The notes below the pieces were generated by a model, which searched no databases, was not told the origin of the DNA, and worked only from the letters and a program-made list of their open reading frames with translations. This document shows positions 34,150 through 45,900 of a DNA stretch of 64,000 bases, one piece after another. This DNA is from Pratylenchus scribneri (lineage: Eukaryota > Nematoda > Chromadorea > Rhabditida > Pratylenchidae). The stretch lies in the NCBI GenBank assembly GCA_030063045.1, contig JAQSEB010000032.1:1054001-1118000 (forward strand), given 5' to 3'. Made by a program: the position numbers and the translations under genes. Numbering within the stretch: the stretch's first letter is position 1; each line of letters starts with the position of its first letter.

Positions 34150-35290
34150 ATGAATTTTGGTGGATCAAGACAGAAAAGTTGGCGAAAAAATGGAAACCAT
34201 CAAATATGTTTGGGTGAGAATGGCAGGCGATAACATGGCCGGTGAAAGAACGGCACCACCCAAAATTTGAGGCGATAATATGTCCGGAGCCAAAGCTGAA
34301 AATTGGGAATTTTATATTTGTGGAATGGTGGGAATGGACCGATTGGATTGAGCACAATTGGCGAAAGGACATAGGGATTGAGGATGTTCGGTGAAATTAT
34401 GTAACTGTAAAAATGGGGAGAATGAAATTAAAATGTATGAATCCGAAGCAATCAAGCTTATTGTCGTCCCAACTTGACACCGTTTATAATTATTCATAAA
34501 AGAAAGAACCATATTTGTTGTTTTTTCCATATAATTAAGCTTGGTGACTGCATATTTAATTAAACTAATTTTGTTTAATAGAACTGATAAAGTTGTGTCC
34601 AAAAAAACCATTTAAAATGACCTTTTATTATGGATGGTAAATGTCTTTGGTTTTTTGGTCAATAACTTCATCAATTAATTCTGAACCAATTTAAATAAAA
34701 TTAATTTGTTTGGATAGCCAAAAGTCTATTCTTTTTGTTAATAAAATCATCAAAATTGTTTCAGTCCTTGATGAGTTATTTTAAACGGCGACTTGTTGGG
34801 GCATACTATATATTAGCGAATCAAACTTACGGGGACAAAACGAATGGATGGAGAACAAGTGGGCCAAGGATGAAAGGGCCGAATATATAAGGGCTAAAAT
34901 TTGAGAGGAATTGAATGAATTTTTGAGGACAACAGAAAAACCTGATGATGTAGGGATTGGCAACGCCCGGGGTCAAAATCCAGGGAGAGCCTCTTAAAAA
35001 GATAGGGATGGATTAAAAAGCCCTTTTTAAGGGAGAATGGGGAATTTATTACACGCTTGGACTGAGTACAAATGGACTGAAAAAATTAAAATTAAAAAGT
35101 TGAGTTTTGAGCTGAAATTGTTCACCCAAAAATGAGCGGTGAAAGGATCAAAGGTGCAAAAACACTGGGAGACAACACAGTTGGAGAGAAGGTACTCGGT
35201 GAAAGAATGATTGGGCCAAAAACGACAAGGCCCAACTTTGGGGATATAGGTGAAATGAAAGAGAATGTAAATTTTAGGGACAAACGGTGG
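34150..35290. repeat. Loose, degenerate GGYGAAARNATG-like repeats
   Basis: Short variants recur every 12-25 bp, for example GGCGATAACATGGCCGG, GGTGAAAGAACGGC, GGCGATAATATGTCCGG, GGCGAAAGGACAT, then GAGCGGTGAAAGGATCAA, GGTGAAAGAATGATTGG and GGTGAAATGAAAG further on. They are clustered at about 34170-34300 and 35130-35280. Copies differ too much for a simple tandem repeat. No coding frame spans the whole segment. Confidence 0.4.
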
Positions 35291-35373
35291 GCGCAAATTG
35301 AAAAGGCGAAAGGATGATCGGCTCGAAAACACGAAGACGAATTGTTTGACGTTTGCCACGGGCATGTTCCTTT

Positions 35374-38062
35374 TCAAATTGTGGGAAATAATTTAATGAA
35401 ACAATCAAAAACTTGTCGTCGCCCCGCAATTTGTTCAACAGTGGCCCAAAGTGCCAATTCCTTTTCTTCGGCATTCATTCCCTCCAGTCGCTCAAAATTG
35501 GCTAATTCATTTTGAGGCAATTCCACCGCTCAACAAAAAGGTGAAATTCAAAAAATTCCCCTAAAAGTTTTGGCCTAACCCTGATCCCGAAGCAATTTAA
35601 ACAATTGGCCCTTTGTGGCAAATGTGAATCCCCTTTCCGAGCATTCCTTTCGTTGGCTCCCATCCAATGAATCTTCCAATGAAAAGAATGCATTCAACAC
35701 TCGATCCGTTGCCTTCATCAATGGATGACCAACACCTTAAATTGGCGCAAATTAATTAATAAATTGTATTGTGAATGGGATTAGAAAGGAATTTAATTTA
35801 AGGGTAAAATTAAATCATAAGGCCCAATATTCAAAATATAACAATTTATATAAAATCTAAAATAAATGGAATTTACAATTACAATTACAAATCAGTTGGA
35901 TGGACACAAAATGGTGAAAAATTTGCCAAATCCAGAAAATTTTAGGCTTAATTTATGGTGATAATTTTCATTTTGATATTAAAAATATACTCCTAACAAA
36001 AATTAATCTAATCACATGAAAGTTTGAATTTGATTGAATAGATTAGCAAAATATTTTCATAAATAATTCAATTGGCCACATCATTTTCCCACCTTCCTTG
36101 AAGAAGTCCACATCTTCAAGCAGTCCCAAAGTCTTTTCAACATGACTGGAAGAAGGGAATAAATTTTGGATGGTTTATTTCTCTATCACAATTTTGAATG
36201 AACCCGGTTGTTCCTGTCAATTCCATCAATGTGGCGATTATACTTTGCCGATCTCGTTCCGACACTCCCGCTTTTCGCAACATCTAAAATTTAATCATTG
36301 ATGAGCTATTTAAAAAATGAAATTGTTATGATACATGAGTAAAATATAAAGTAGTAAAAATCTTCCGGGAAAATGTTCCGATTTCAAAATAGTCTTATTA
36401 GTATTTTAATTCAATAAATGTCCATTATTCTCTTTCCTCATTGAATTAATTAAACCATTTCCCTTTTTTTACTTAATCAATTATTTTCGTATTTTTAAAC
36501 AAAGTAACAATGTTGCATTTTTAAAAATCAGTTAAACATTGATTCTGAATTCTTTTTCCCTTTCAAATTCTTTTGAACTTGCCTGGGGCACATTTCCAAT
36601 ACTCCGATTGTCCTTCTCATCGTACATTGCTAAAAGTGTTGGCGAAAGCATCGAATTTGGATGCGCTGGTCCACCCTTATCCGGCGTCAATGGCATAAAA
36701 CGGGGACTGAACATTCGAAAATTGTGCTGCGTGGATTGATCTTTGGATGCCATTGGCCCATTCATTGGCATCATTTCCAACAATTTAATGCCTTCTTGAA
36801 GTAGGCCAACTGGCGAATGCTTCAATTTGCCAAATCACATAAATGGAATTGGCCCAAATTTTAACCCACCCTTTCCTTCGGCCCCAACGATGGCTCATCC
36901 CTTTCCAGCACAATGTCATACCTTCAATTTGGGCATATTATAATTATGGCACAAATTCACATTCTCTTTTCATAGACTTTTGTGCCCGGAAATTGTTTAC
37001 TTCGGTCAATTTGTTCGGCCAATCTTTCCAATGTTTTTTGCGCTTTTGACCATCGAATGCTGGCTTCACTGGTTTTTGGGCCCATTGCCTTCAGCAAAAG
37101 ATTGGAAATCTGGGCTGCGAATATTTTGGCCCAAATGGAATAATTCAGGACAAACCCTAGAAGCCAATGATTTTTCATCCCTGGAAGCCAATGGCAATGT
37201 GGAATTGGCCGACCGAATCTGAAATTATTGATCAATTTAATACAATAAATCATCCCCTTAATTCACTGGATATTCTTCCTTTTTGCCTTCAATTCCTTCC
37301 TCAAAATGTTTCCTCATTTTTCGTATCTTTAAATGTTAATATTATTTTTGGAACATTCTCCCAATGCCCAACTTCGTTAATGTTCATTCCAACATTTCTT
37401 TTCATTCGCCGCCTTCTGGCTCTGTATTTATCCAATCGTTTTTTGCCAAAAATTTTCCTTGGGATTAGAATTCGGCTCAATTTTCTTTTTTCCATCTGTT
37501 CAAAATATTTTAATTTTCCTTATTTTTTTTTAATTTTACCCTTTTTCCATCCAAATTTTTGCTAAATTTATTCAGTCTTGGTGTCCTGCTGATTTTCTTT
37601 GGCATTTCTTCAACATTTTCTTGGGCAAATGCCATTCCAATGCCCTCCTCCCCTTCCCCCTCTCTTCTCAATTCCTCAAATTCCAAATGCCTTTCCCGAC
37701 TTTCCACCAAACATCGAGCGGATGAGGCCAAATCGAATCTGTTCTCAATTTGGTCCAAACATTTGGCCAATCTTCGTCGTTCTCCTTCCGCACATTTTCG
37801 ATAATGTTGCCGTCCAAGTTGGCCAAGTAAAGCCTTCATCGCTCCATAATATAGATTTTCGTGCAAATTTTTAATTTTTTCAAATTTTTCTGCCGTATTT
37901 ATGCGCAATTTGGCGAATTTTGCCATTTGATCATCCACGGATTGATGGCTCAAAATGGCGGCATTTCCTAGGGGAATGATTGATTTTTTGAACAATTTCA
38001 ATTAAATTACCGCCATTGACGAGAAAAAGGAGAAGAATGAATAAAAATTTGAATGAATTCAT
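35374..38062 (-). CDS. Secreted nematode-type protein of unknown function
   Basis: The start codes a clear signal peptide (MNSFKFLFILLLFLVNGG), split from the mature protein by a short intron. The next exon is helical and charged (LSHQSVDDQMAKFAKLRINT, then GQLGRQHYRKCAEGE and CLDQIENRFDLAS). Later exons code RPRLNKF/KKNKEN-type basic sequence, QISNLLLKAMGPKTSEASIR, SPVGLLQEGIKLLEMMP, then the landmark MFSPRFMPLTPDKG followed by MLSPTLLAMYDE, then MLRKAGVSERDRQSIIATLM and ELTGTTG, HVEKTLGLLEDVDFF, HPLMKATDRVLNAFFSLEDS, and a C-terminus ending IAGRRQVFDCFIKLFPTI. I recall a nematode-restricted family with SPRF...LSP followed by this helical block, but no function is known to me. Exon borders in 36300-37500 are approximate. 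Confidence 0.7.
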
Positions 38063-38624
38063 TATTTTGATTGTTCTTGGTAAAAGTCAATGAATGCCGC
38101 TGGCATCAGGCATGTTTTTGGTGGCGTCGATTCGCAACTCCATTCTTCTTTAGTCGCCAAAAATTATAGTTCATCCGTGTGATCATTTTTAATAGCTTTT
38201 TGAGCCCAAAAAATCATCCTGCTGCTCCATTCAATGCACGCGGAATGCCGGCTTTAGCCCATTTTCCGGATTACTTTCTCCCTGTAAATAACCTGCAAAA
38301 ACCTTTTCACCTCCTTCAAAACTCGCCAAATGTAACGAATAAACCGTGAAGGGGGGGGGGGGGGGAATGCCCGCTCAAAGTCATTAATTTTTATTGAGAG
38401 TGGGTGAGCGGCATTGAAATTGCTTAATAATTTATTACCGTTGCCTTCAACCCAAATCCCAGACAAAAAAAAACCGGCCGATGCTTCCCAAATATACAGG
38501 AATAGGTGTGGGCGAATCGCGCTTTGCTGAATTCGTGATTCAGTGGCAAAATTTTATTTATTTATTTTTCTACAATTTACAAATAATATAATGTTTTATT
38601 TTGATATCATTTTAGGTCTCTTCA
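38063..38624. other. Intergenic spacer with a poly-G run
   Basis: Upstream region of the secreted-protein gene and 3' region of the astacin gene. Contains a 16-base G run at 38350-38365; no gene seen. Confidence 0.5.
38350..38365 (+). repeat. Poly-G run (16 G)
   Basis: Uninterrupted 16 G in an intergenic gap. Confidence 0.9.
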
Positions 38625-40619
38625 TCATTTCTTTCTTCTTCTGCCACCGTCTCCTACTCCGACCCCATTGTTTTTCGCGCAGTCCTTGCCATCTTTGACA
38701 TTTTCTTCTTCTTCTTCATCATCATCATCCTCCTCCTCCTCATCCATCTCTTCGCTTTCCATTTTCTCATCATTATCTTTTCCCTCCATTTCATCCTCCT
38801 CCTCCTCTTCTTCTCCTTTACCATAATCTTCCTCATTCTCCACCTCTGCTGATGAATGCTTTATTCCCTCCTGCTCCTCGGTGGAATTCATCATTCTTTC
38901 ATTGGCACCATTTTCCATTGGCGATGCTTTCATCGACATTTCCAACAATTTTGGATTGTCCAAAATTTTCATATTCTCCATTCTCGACTTTTTCCTGCCT
39001 CCTCTTCCTCCTCCCTTTTTCTTCTTCTTCCCTCCCCCAATTGTTTTGCCCATACATCTTTTGCATTTGTAAATTCCACAAATTTTTTTCCAATCTCCTT
39101 TTGATGCATGTTTTGCCATTCCAATCACATTCTACCCCAAAATTACATTTATTCCACCCAAAATTGGCCAATGCCCTACTTGATATTGTTTTTTCTTTGT
39201 TTCCATTGTGATTTGGTCAGGCCGATTGGCGAATGCATTTTTTGTGTAATGCATCGCCGATTTATAATCATAACGGACTCGATAGAGGGAAGAAACACTC
39301 GATGGCACTTTGGCGAATTGGTCTCGAAGACCTTGATTAGGCAATTTAATCAATGCGGTAATTGGATAAATGAAATGCCGAAACAGGACTTTCAGTATCG
39401 GACCATTTCAGTGTCTTTTGGCCATAGCTCCTCAATAAGGCAGTAATCCAATTTAGGTAGGCGATATAACATTGAAAGTGTTAAATCTAATTATTTGAAA
39501 TTTTATAACATTTTGTAAAATAAGCGGATTTTTCCTCCAGTAATTTTGGTTCATTATTCGATATACATAAAATTTATTTGGATTGGTTTAGAAATAGCAG
39601 AATTATACTTAAAAAACCATCCCCTGTTAGGATTTTCTAATGGTATATTGCCTCCCCAAATTGGATATTGCCTTGAGCCATATCCAAAAGAATGGCCCAT
39701 ATATGCTGTAATGGCGACAGTATCCCTATCAATGAAATGCCTAATTTACCTGCAGGAATGTTCTCCCAATGCACTTTGATGTATTTGTCCCTATCATAGC
39801 GCATTTGTTCGTGCCAAAGTCCCAATTTATGCATTAATTCATGCAGCACTGTCTATGTGGAATATTTCATAAATTCACCCAAACAAATTGGGCCACCAAC
39901 CACATATGTGACGCAGGTTATTCCACTCGACGATTCCAACATTACGACATTATGGCCCCGGACCATGCCAACCATTGTGTAGCATCCCTCCCCCGGCCTA
40001 TTTTGCAAATCCACATAATCCGCTTCACCTTTTCTCCGCTTGAATTGAACGCAAGTATTTTTGGCGATTGAATGCATCGCCTTTCGAATTATTCGGTGTT
40101 CGGTTTGGCCTCAAATTTGAGAATGTAAATCATTCAAAATATTCCTATTTGAGGATTACTGAATGAGCCGGAGATCACGTAGGGAATGAGATATTTGCTT
40201 TTGCCCGACCGATATTTGGTCCATCGATTTTGGGCATTCGATTTGAGTGCATTTCGCATTTGGCCATTCATTGTTGAATTTTGGCGAAATTGCAGAATGT
40301 CGGCTTGGTCATTGGGCCCAGGATTATTCACATTTATTATTCTGGGCTGTAAAAATGTGGAATGGATGGAAATTGGAAGGAAAGGGGAAGGCATTTTTAA
40401 TAATGCCGATGGGAATGTCAAATCAAATCTACAAAATTATTTGCTACAAAAGGATTCCTCTAAGAAATTTATCTGATTCAACTTCACTCAAACTGATCCT
40501 TTGATATTAAAAATTACCTCGGAAATGACCATCAAAATTTCATTTGAAATCATTAAAAATACAATGGAGAATATGAAAATATTTCTTCTTTGTACAAAAT
40601 TCATTGTGGAAAATGGCAT
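38625..40619 (-). CDS. Astacin-family zinc metalloprotease with an acidic C-terminal tail
   Basis: Secreted endopeptidase of the NAS family. Exon 1 codes a signal-like hydrophobic stretch ([22 protein letters not shown] at 40619 or 40604). The propeptide side includes [13 protein letters not shown], then the mature start [11 protein letters not shown]. After an intron comes [20 protein letters not shown], then [10 protein letters not shown] and [10 protein letters not shown]. The zinc site is [20 protein letters not shown] (HExxHxxGxxHE and RxDR). An intron of about 380 bp (39751-39336) leads to [20 protein letters not shown] and [14 protein letters not shown], the Met-turn with its catalytic-domain Tyr. 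The last exon has GIYKCKRCM, then a basic [17 protein letters not shown] and a long Glu/Asp-rich tail ending GGRRRKK. No EGF, CUB or ShKT domain follows. Confidence 0.85.
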
Positions 40620-41330
40620 TTGATGGACAAGTCCAATGAATCATAAAAATGTCCCTTTTAAAGGCATATATTCTCCTTCGCTATTTTTGGATCTTTCCTC
40701 CAAAATTTGCATAGCTTCTCCCCCCAAACAAACTTACTTTTAAATTAATTTTTGCGTCAGAGAGAATGTGAGTCCATTTTAAGCGGCCATCAAAAAACAA
40801 TAATTGAATAAATAATATAAAAAACCGACGTCAAAATGTACCAATAATGAGTCAGATTTATTAGGATGCCGTCATTTTCTGATTGAATTGAATGATGCCA
40901 TAAAATTTATATAAATTCATCAGTGAAAATAATAAAAACAAATAAACTTTTTTTATATTAATCGACTATCATTGATGAACTTTTTTGCTTGGAATGAATG
41001 CGTCGAAGTGTTGAAGCCATTGAAGGCAATAAGAAATATATTATTAAATGAGAACCAATTTTAATTGTGAATATTTTTTAGAGAAGTGTTAAATTTAAAC
41101 GTTGATTTCACATTATAATTATTAAACAATTCTTCCAATGTGGTGCTTGGCTCGGTGGTATCATGCTTGCTTTCAGTTGTCGTTGGTTTAATTCTTCTCA
41201 GTTCCGGCAAAATTTTCTTCACTTTTTAATTGTATTTTTCTTTATTTTTTGTGCGTATTGGCTTACTATCTTGGAATTTCATATTTATATATCATTTTCT
41301 AAATTGAATGAATCCTGAATCCTTTGTTGG
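40620..41330. other. Upstream region of the astacin gene
   Basis: AT-rich with no gene. Includes a tRNA-like A/B box pair at 41147-41195. Confidence 0.5.
41147..41215 (+). repeat. tRNA-like sequence
   Basis: TTGGCTCGGTGGTA is a good A box, and TGGTTTAATTC 38 bases on resembles a degraded B box. No acceptor stem closes, so probably a tRNA-derived fossil. Confidence 0.4.
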
Positions 41331-41334
41331 GTAA

Positions 41335-42600
41335 AATTGAAATGTCATTCCAATTAAATTGATTTTTGCCATTAAATTTTATAATTTTAATTAAATCAAA
41401 ATAATTTTTATATAATTTAATAGTCTAGAATCTTCTCTTTAATTTGATATAAAATTTATATAATTTGGCCAATTTCTTCCCGAGTTATGGCCCAAAAATG
41501 CTGTCCATATCCCTTGGATCTCATCAATGTGTTTTTTGTCTATTAAATTTTATAATTTTAATTAAATCAAAATAATTTTATATAATTCCATAACCTAGAA
41601 TTTGCTCTTTAATTTGATATAAAAATTAAATTATTTGACCAATTTCTTCCCGAGTTATGGCCCAAAATGCTAATGCACGAATTTATCCTTTCTCCCCTTC
41701 ATTATTTAATAGAAGAAATTAAATCCTCGTCCACTCGAATGCCTAGCGCATTGGTAATGTGCTTGGTTGGAACTTGGGAATGATTTGGGTTCGATTCCCG
41801 ACTGGAGATTCTATTTTTTTCCTGCTTCTTTGTTCGCATTGAAGTGATATCTTGCCTTTCATGAACCCATTATATAACAAAGATATGGTCAAAAAACCGC
41901 TTACTCATATTCCCATAAAGCTTTATCCATCATTTTTTTTTGCACCATAACTCATTTATTTCCATATCAATTAGACCTAGATTCTTCTATAAATAATGAA
42001 GGGGAGAAGGATGAATTCGGGCATCGGCATTTTGGGCCATAACTCGGGAAGAAATTGGCCAAATTATATAAATTTTATATCAGATGAAAGAGCAGATTCT
42101 ATGCTATGGAATTTTATAAAATTGTTTTGATTTAAATAAAATTATAAAATTTAATAGGCAAAAAACATATTGTTGAGATCCAAGAGAGGTGGACAGTATT
42201 TTTGGGCCATAACTCGGGAAGAAATTGGCCAAATTATATAAATGTTATATCAAATTAAAGAGCAGATTCTAGGCTATGATATTATATAAAATTGTTTTGA
42301 TTTAATCAAAATTATAAAATTTAATAGGCAAAAAACTTTGATGAGATCCAAGAGAGGTGGACAGTATTTTTGGGCCATAACCCATAACTCAGGAAGAAAT
42401 TGGCCAAATTATATAAATTTTATATCAAATTAAAGAGAAGGTTCTAGGCTATTAAATTATATAATAATTGTTTTGATTTAATCAAAATAAAATTTAATAG
42501 GCAAAAAAAACATTGTTGAGATCCAAGAGAGGTGGACAGTATTTTTGGGCCATAACTCGGAAAGAAATTGGCCAAATTATATAAATTTTTTAATTAATTA
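41335..42600. repeat. Large imperfect inverted repeat with tandem copies
   Basis: The left side (about 41365-41725) carries two copies of a unit of about 165 bp containing CTTTAATTTGATATAAAATT, GGCCAATTTCTTCCCGAG and TTATGGCCCAAAA. The right side (about 41970-42600) carries four reverse-complement copies, each with TTTTGGGCCATAACTCGG, GAAGAAATTGGCCAAATTAT and GAGATCCAAGAGAGGTGGAC. CTCCCCTTCATTATTTAATA near 41710 pairs with AATAATGAAGGGGAGAAGG near 41998. The 250-bp loop holds a tRNA-like sequence. No coding capacity. Confidence 0.8.
41742..41810 (+). repeat. tRNA-like sequence in the loop of the inverted repeat
   Basis: CTAGCGCATTGGTAATGTGC gives an A box and a closable four-base D stem; TTGGGTTCGATTCCCGA gives a perfect B box and five-base T stem. 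The seven-base acceptor stem does not pair, so this is not a normal tRNA gene. Confidence 0.5.
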
Positions 42601-42956
42601 AAGAGAAAATCCTGAGCTATTTAATATTGTCGATTTAGTACAGAAAATTTCAGAAAGCCCAAAAACCAAACTTGAAATTTTGCAAAAAAATGATGAGAAT
42701 CAAACGTTTTCAATTTAAATCCGAACTATTAAAAAATTAATGCACAATAAAATTGATCCTCCTTAATAATATCTCTCTAATCGCTATCATTGGACCCTAT
42801 TACAATAAAAATTTACCCCTTTCATTCCAATCGAAAAAATGTTTCTCCATAATGCTATATAATTTATTCGAATTCACATAACAAAAAGGGAATAGAACAA
42901 ATGGGAATGAAATAAATTTAATTGAACCAATTTAAAATCAACAATAAAACTATTTA

Positions 42957-45900
42957 TCATTGCATGCATAAGGCAATCAACTCTTCGATCAATTTGTCTT
43001 CTTTGATTGCAATTTCATCGGTTTCCCCTCCTCCTTCTCCTTCCTTCATTTTTTTCAATTCCTTTAAAATTGCATCCGGTTTCGTGTGGAATGCCAAAAT
43101 CAATTTGATGCCCTTTAAAAGAATGGAAGAAATTAGCATAAATTTAATTTTAAATAAATTCACTTGAGCAGCCAATTGGCGAAGATTTGTCGATGAAGGG
43201 TCTTGCAGAATTTTCAGAAACACAGTTTGCATTTGGGGCAAAAATGGTTTGAGCATGAGGGACATCTATAAAAATGGGATTAATTAAAATTCTGCATGGG
43301 AATATTAAAAGTATAGTTGAAGGTGATTAATGCTGCTGGTTAATTTATATAGCATTTTTAGACATCAAAAACATTGGCTAATACTAGAAATTTACCTAAT
43401 TATGGTCCAAAAATGGCCAGTAACACAATTTTAATTAAACCACATAACTTGGGAAATTATTTAAACATAGGCCAATTTTTTACTAGAATTTTAGAGCCCA
43501 TTTTATGCTCTATAAATTTATCCCTCATCCTTATTTGACTGTTCTATTCCCATTGTTTAATGCCCAATTGCCGTTGCTGTACAACCCAAAATTATACCCA
43601 CCTTTTCAAGCAGTCGAATCAAAGCATTCATTGCCGCAATTTTGACTGGTGCCGGATGTTTTTCGCCCAGCACTCGAATCAATGGACCAGCGATGTTCAC
43701 AACATGTGTCTTTAGGCCGGTCTCATCGCTCATTTGAATGGCTTGGCTAATGCAATTTGCGGCCACTTCTTTGATTTCCACTCCGCCGGACAGTATTCCT
43801 TCTCTCAAAATTGTCAAAACGGGCGACCACCCTTTTGGTTGGCAAAATCCAATGGCCAATCCATTTGGTGTTTTCTTCAGTTCTGTGCCAAGTCCTTTCA
43901 ATGTCTTTTTGAGCACCAAAACCAAATCAATGTATTCGGTTTGATCGGTTTGTTTGATGAGGCAGCCAAAACATTCAATCACGCTGGACAGCACCTCCGC
44001 TTCAGGTGAATTGTAGAGGCCGATGAAACCGGAAACCAGCAAATCCAATTGGGCATCGGAAAATCCATCCTATAAAATAAAAATAATTAGAATTGTAATT
44101 TTTTCTTAGAAAATGTTCCCATGCCCTAATGACATAACTAGCCTAATCCCTAATTGAATTGTCAATTTAACCCCCTCCAACCCACCTCAGCATTTTCGAT
44201 GTACTCCTTGAGCAATGCCATCGCTGTGCCCGCATTTTTGTTGCCATTTGCACATCTCAACAATGATTGAAGCATTGCTCGCACTTCTTCCTCCTCCTCC
44301 AGCGAGAATAGGACCGGAAGGCAATTTTGAATGTGTTCATCGATGGAACAATTCAATTTTGGATTGAGCAGGGCGTCCATCACTTTTGGCAAATTTCGGC
44401 TGATTGAATCGCTGCTGACGGCCAAACGGCAAAGTGCCAATGAATTGATGGGTGGCCGAGACAATTTTGGCAAAATTGTTTGGAAAAGTTGTCGTCCACT
44501 TTGGCCGTTGCCAACAATTGAGCAAAGTCCATCCAGGATATGGGGTTGTTCGGCTTTGTTGAATTCATCCAACATTGGCGAAACAATTTCCTCAACGGCA
44601 AATGGGCCCAACTGTGAATTAAAATTGACATTTAAATTATTTATGAATATTTCCTTACCATTCCATGAAATGCGGAAAATGTTCGACTGGCCGCATTCCG
44701 GACAGAAATATCCGGATCAGAGAGGCAAATTCGAATTGAAGTGACAAAATGGGAAGAATGGGTTTCGATAATTTCACTGCAAAAAGTGAGAATATTTTAA
44801 TAATAATCACAAATTTATTTTACCGATGTGTATTTGCAATAATTTCATTCAATGCCATTGCCACTCCCCGCCTATCGTCAATTCCGCCATTTTTTAGACG
44901 ATCCTCCAAAATGGGCAAAATCACTGCCAAAATGCGTTCACCCATTTTTTTGACTAATTCGGAAAGGCAACGAACGGCCATCTAAAAAATTAAAAATGAA
45001 TATTTTAAAAATATTTTATTTGCCTGTTGTTGGTCTTCAATTGAACTGGACAGGCAATGGAGCAATAATTCGAATAAAGGACGCATCATATCACGTAGAG
45101 TTCGAGGCGTATTTGCGATAATAACCTAAATGTGCAATTTTATTAATATTTTGTGTATATTTTTAATTTAAAATATTTTTAATTTAATATTTAAATTTTG
45201 AGAAAATATTAATTTACTCTTTATTTTTCGTTTAAAATTAATCTTTTTTGGGTCCTAACTCCTAATAAATTGTTGTTGTCATGGATTAGGGCTAGGCTTT
45301 AGGTAGGATAGAATTTAAGCCAGTTCCTCAAAAACTAGTTTTTTTGCCAAGAAATTTATCAGTAAATTAAACGATTTAAATTAATATTAAATTAATTTAT
45401 TATTTTATCTGTATTGCGCCTACCTTCCAAACATGTGAGGCTGCCTGTCTGACCACCAATGCCAAATCGTATCGGACCAAATAAAGTCCGGCCATCAATT
45501 CATCCCTCGCTCTTTGTCCAATGCATCGAACAATCGCTTTATTGGCCGTTTCCGATCCCATTGTGTCATCCTCGCCTGTTGTTTCCGATGTCATTTTTCC
45601 GCTCACGCCCGAAATACTGAAGAGGAAATCGCCAATCAGCTTCACTGATGCATGCCGGATTCGCCAATTTTCGTGAATGAGTGCGGCTTGGAGTTGAGGA
45701 AGAAGTAACTTTTTGGCATGATTTGAATAGGTAGTAATCAGTCGTTTGCCTGCCCGCAACGCAGATTCCCTCACATATTCCGTCTCATCAGCCAATGCCT
45801 AAAAATTGGATTTTTATTTTAAATTGCATTTTAAAATCCCACCTTTAAAATGGATGGAATGACCAATCCAATGTAGGGCACAAATGTTTCGCCCAAAGCA

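Larger units (their letters stand above)
31741..35373. other. Mostly non-coding, low-complexity region
   Basis: Apart from two possible small exons (near 32100-32190 and 32610-32660, minus) I see no gene. It includes a 12-base G run at 33237-33248 and a loosely periodic segment at about 34150-35290 (see separate entry). Confidence 0.45.

Noticed and set aside
38654..38836. Met/Arg/Lys-rich minus-strand open frame
   Set aside because: Frame-shifted shadow of the acidic tail of the astacin gene.
39540..39720. Astacin exon with [13 protein letters not shown] as a degenerate Met-turn
   Set aside because: A true Met-turn (DYKSAMHY) lies in a later exon; this open frame is inside the intron.
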